The translations under genes were made by a program, and so were the position numbers. A DNA stretch of 64,000 nucleotides from Candidatus Heimdallarchaeota archaeon (GTDB lineage Archaea > Asgardarchaeota > Heimdallarchaeia > Heimdallarchaeales > Heimdallarchaeaceae): NCBI GenBank assembly GCA_019057815.1, contig JAHLWR010000007.1, positions 1 to 64,000 of the forward strand, written 5' to 3'. Below the pieces are notes generated by a model that worked only from the letters and a program-made list of their open reading frames with translations, had not been told where the DNA came from and made no database searches. This document shows, in pieces, positions 62,380 to 64,000 of the stretch; the first letter of the stretch is position 1, and each line of letters begins with the position of its first letter.

Positions 62380-63990
62380 CTATTTCTTTGTCTTCTTTGA
62401 GATAATCCTTGCGAGTAATAAAGGAAATACTAACATTAGTAGAGTAAATATAAAATATATTTGAGTTTCATCTGTATAATACTCAACAAGTTCATCAAGT
62501 GGGTATAAGTCAATTGAATTCGCAGCACTATCAATGGAATAAGAACCTTCTCCTGACCAATCCGACCAGTAGTTTCCTTCAAGTGTTTCAGTATCATACC
62601 AATAGTTATTAGCTCCATCATCTCTTGCTTGAGAAGTTCCAACTAGAAAATTGTCTACAAAGGTATTATGGTGAATAAGATTATTATCAGAGCCATACTC
62701 TAAGAAAATCCCATATCCTTCATTTTCTTGTAGAAGATTGTAAGTAACGACACAAGAAACAGAATAGGAAAGATAGATACCATTACCATAACCGTTATTG
62801 TTGTAGTTACACGTGTTGTTGACCACTATCGAACTATCAGAAAACCAAAGCCAGATGCCATGGTTGTTATTGTTATTGCACGTATTGTTATTGCACGTAT
62901 TGTTAATGACAGTAGAACTAACAGAATACCAAAGCCTGATACCATGGACGTTGTTGTTGCACGTGCTGTTGGTAACAGTAGAACTAACAGAAGAGGAAAG
63001 ATAGATGCCGTCCCAGTTGTTGCTGCACGTGTTGTTAATAATAACTGAATATGTACAGGAGTAGAGAAATAGACCTATTGTAGCGTTATTTAATATTTGG
63101 TCACGTACTGTAACATTAGTACAATTGACTAATATCAGCTGCCCATAAACTGGTTCAGCAATTATCGTAGAGTCAAGATTGATGTAAAAACCTATTATTT
63201 CACCATTCACCCAATTATTTTCAACAGTATTATATGATATGTAAGCATCAATGGTATCTTCGTCTATATATAAACCACAATTGGTAAAAGTGTTATTTGC
63301 AACCGTTGAACTCCCAGAATTCCCAAGCCAGATGCCATTGGCATTATTGTTGCTGCACGTATTATTCGCGACAGTAGAACTACCAGAAGAGGAAAGCCTG
63401 ATGCCATCCCCATTGTGGTTGTTGCACGTATTATTTGCGACAGTAGAACTACCAGAATCTCCAAGATAGATGCCATGATAATTATTGTTACATGTGTTGT
63501 TAGTAACAGTAGAATTATCAGAATAATCAAGCAAGATACCTTGGTCATTGTTGCTGCACGTGTTGTTTGCAACAGTAGAACTACCAGAACCCCAAAGATA
63601 GATGCCGTAGCCAGCGACATTGTTGCTGCACGTGTTGTTAATGACAATTGCTGTTCCATCAGCAACATCATCAATATAAATGCCACAGACTTCTGCATCA
63701 ACATAGCAATTACGAATAACGAAATGTTTCGTTGTGTAAGCAATATAAATACCGCTAAAAGCTGTTGTTGAAATGTTATAACCTTCAATAAGATAAGGAC
63801 CTTCTTCCGTTCCTGTTCCTGGAAAAAACTCAAAATCGCTATCGCTTATTATTTCAATAGGATCATGAGGTGTCAACTCTAACGAATTAGGTCTATAACT
63901 ATTCTCTTCAGCAGTTATTTGTACATTGACATTCAATGCGTAGATTGACAATGTCAGTATTAATAGAATTAATATTGTTCTCTTTTTCAT
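62380..63990 (-). CDS. NosD-type right-handed beta-helix surface protein, paralogue
   Basis: 536 residues. Signal peptide (about 3-20), FPGTGTEEGPYLIEGYNI, then coils built on SSTVANNTCSNN in a very regular 24-residue period, a more Asn-dense block in the middle (NNNTCNNNTCNNNNN), a GNYWSDWSGEGSY closing segment and a C-terminal membrane helix (about 512-530) with KKTKK tail. The repeats are also DNA repeats (about 62810-63640), with the string for ACGTGTTGTT-like Asn codons recurring. Convergent with the paralogue at 60132; the start lies 10 bases from the window end, so the promoter is outside. Confidence 0.88.
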   Translation of the reverse strand: MKKRTILILLILTLSIYALNVNVQITAEENSYRPNSLELTPHDPIEIISDSDFEFFPGTGTEEGPYLIEGYNISTTAFSGIYIAYTTKHFVIRNCYVDAEVCGIYIDDVADGTAIVINNTCSNNVAGYGIYLWGSGSSTVANNTCSNNDQGILLDYSDNSTVTNNTCNNNYHGIYLGDSGSSTVANNTCNNHNGDGIRLSSSGSSTVANNTCSNNNANGIWLGNSGSSTVANNTFTNCGLYIDEDTIDAYISYNTVENNWVNGEIIGFYINLDSTIIAEPVYGQLILVNCTNVTVRDQILNNATIGLFLYSCTYSVIINNTCSNNWDGIYLSSSVSSTVTNSTCNNNVHGIRLWYSVSSTVINNTCNNNTCNNNNNHGIWLWFSDSSIVVNNTCNYNNNGYGNGIYLSYSVSCVVTYNLLQENEGYGIFLEYGSDNNLIHHNTFVDNFLVGTSQARDDGANNYWYDTETLEGNYWSDWSGEGSYSIDSAANSIDLYPLDELVEYYTDETQIYFIFTLLMLVFPLLLARIISKKTKK

Positions 63991-64000
63991 AAAGTCACAC

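Noticed and set aside
62810-63640. CRISPR-like regular repeats
   Set aside because: The repeats are in-frame beta-helix coils of a NosD protein, contiguous and without unique spacers.
1-64000. rRNA genes, standard tRNA genes, transposase genes
   Set aside because: Looked for T-arm consensus, conserved rRNA strings and DDE or Tyr/Ser recombinase motifs on both strands; none convincing.

Overview
The window is about one third GC and looks archaeal. It carries the archaeal DNA-repair protein NreA, an archaeal-type asparaginyl-tRNA synthetase, a TldD/TldE pair, TATA boxes about 25-30 bases ahead of apparently leaderless starts, ABC genes, VapBC modules and large cell-surface NosD-type beta-helix proteins with one C-terminal membrane anchor. 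The NosD proteins, an LRR protein, a caspase-fold protein and bacterial-type lipid genes suggest an Asgard archaeon, perhaps of the Heimdallarchaeia side. That placement is inference, because no rRNA or other lineage marker is present.

1-16.1 kb is an accessory, defence-like island. It holds a type I restriction HsdR (cut by the window start), two AlbA_2/Schlafen-like proteins, a membrane-anchored PD-(D/E)xK nuclease, a HEPN-like protein, an AbiV-like protein, a CPBP protease, small membrane proteins, decayed genes (RNase III, zinc ribbon, an unknown fragment), and purine-biased minus-strand gene pairs with stop-start coupling that look mobile-element derived. It ends in a 0.78 kb non-coding stretch containing a tRNA-shaped three-stem element and a 65-bp repeat that returns at 54.95 kb at a gene break.

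16.1-25.3 kb is mostly housekeeping: nreA, a REC-PAS-GAF protein flanked by 28-bp direct repeats, an ABC exporter operon with its own winged-helix regulator and two matching 17-bp operator-like palindromes, then tldD-tldE.

25.4-45 kb is the most striking part. Biotin carboxylase and biotin carrier protein (+ strand) converge on a carboxyltransferase, a 3517-residue megasynthase and an alpha/beta hydrolase (- strand), with biotin ligase divergent from the carboxyltransferase. The megasynthase reads NMO-like x2, KS, AT, second KS, three carrier domains, KR, DH, phosphopantetheinyl transferase. Together they form an apparently self-contained route from acetyl-CoA through malonyl-CoA to an acyl chain, unusual for an archaeon. 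All three carriers have Thr where the pantetheinylated Ser is expected. A DegV/FakB-like fatty-acid-binding protein lies 4 kb further on.

45-54 kb has a purple-acid-phosphatase-like ectoenzyme, two toxin-antitoxin loci tangled with an FTR1 iron permease and a duplicated Cys-rich membrane protein (apparent tandem duplication with differential loss), a class II glutamine amidotransferase, an MFS transporter and asnS. 54-64 kb is a surface-protein region: a half GH127 gene back to back with a 5'-less surface protein, an LRR protein, an unknown gene back to back with a caspase-fold protein, and two convergent NosD paralogues. No rRNA, tRNA or CRISPR was found.
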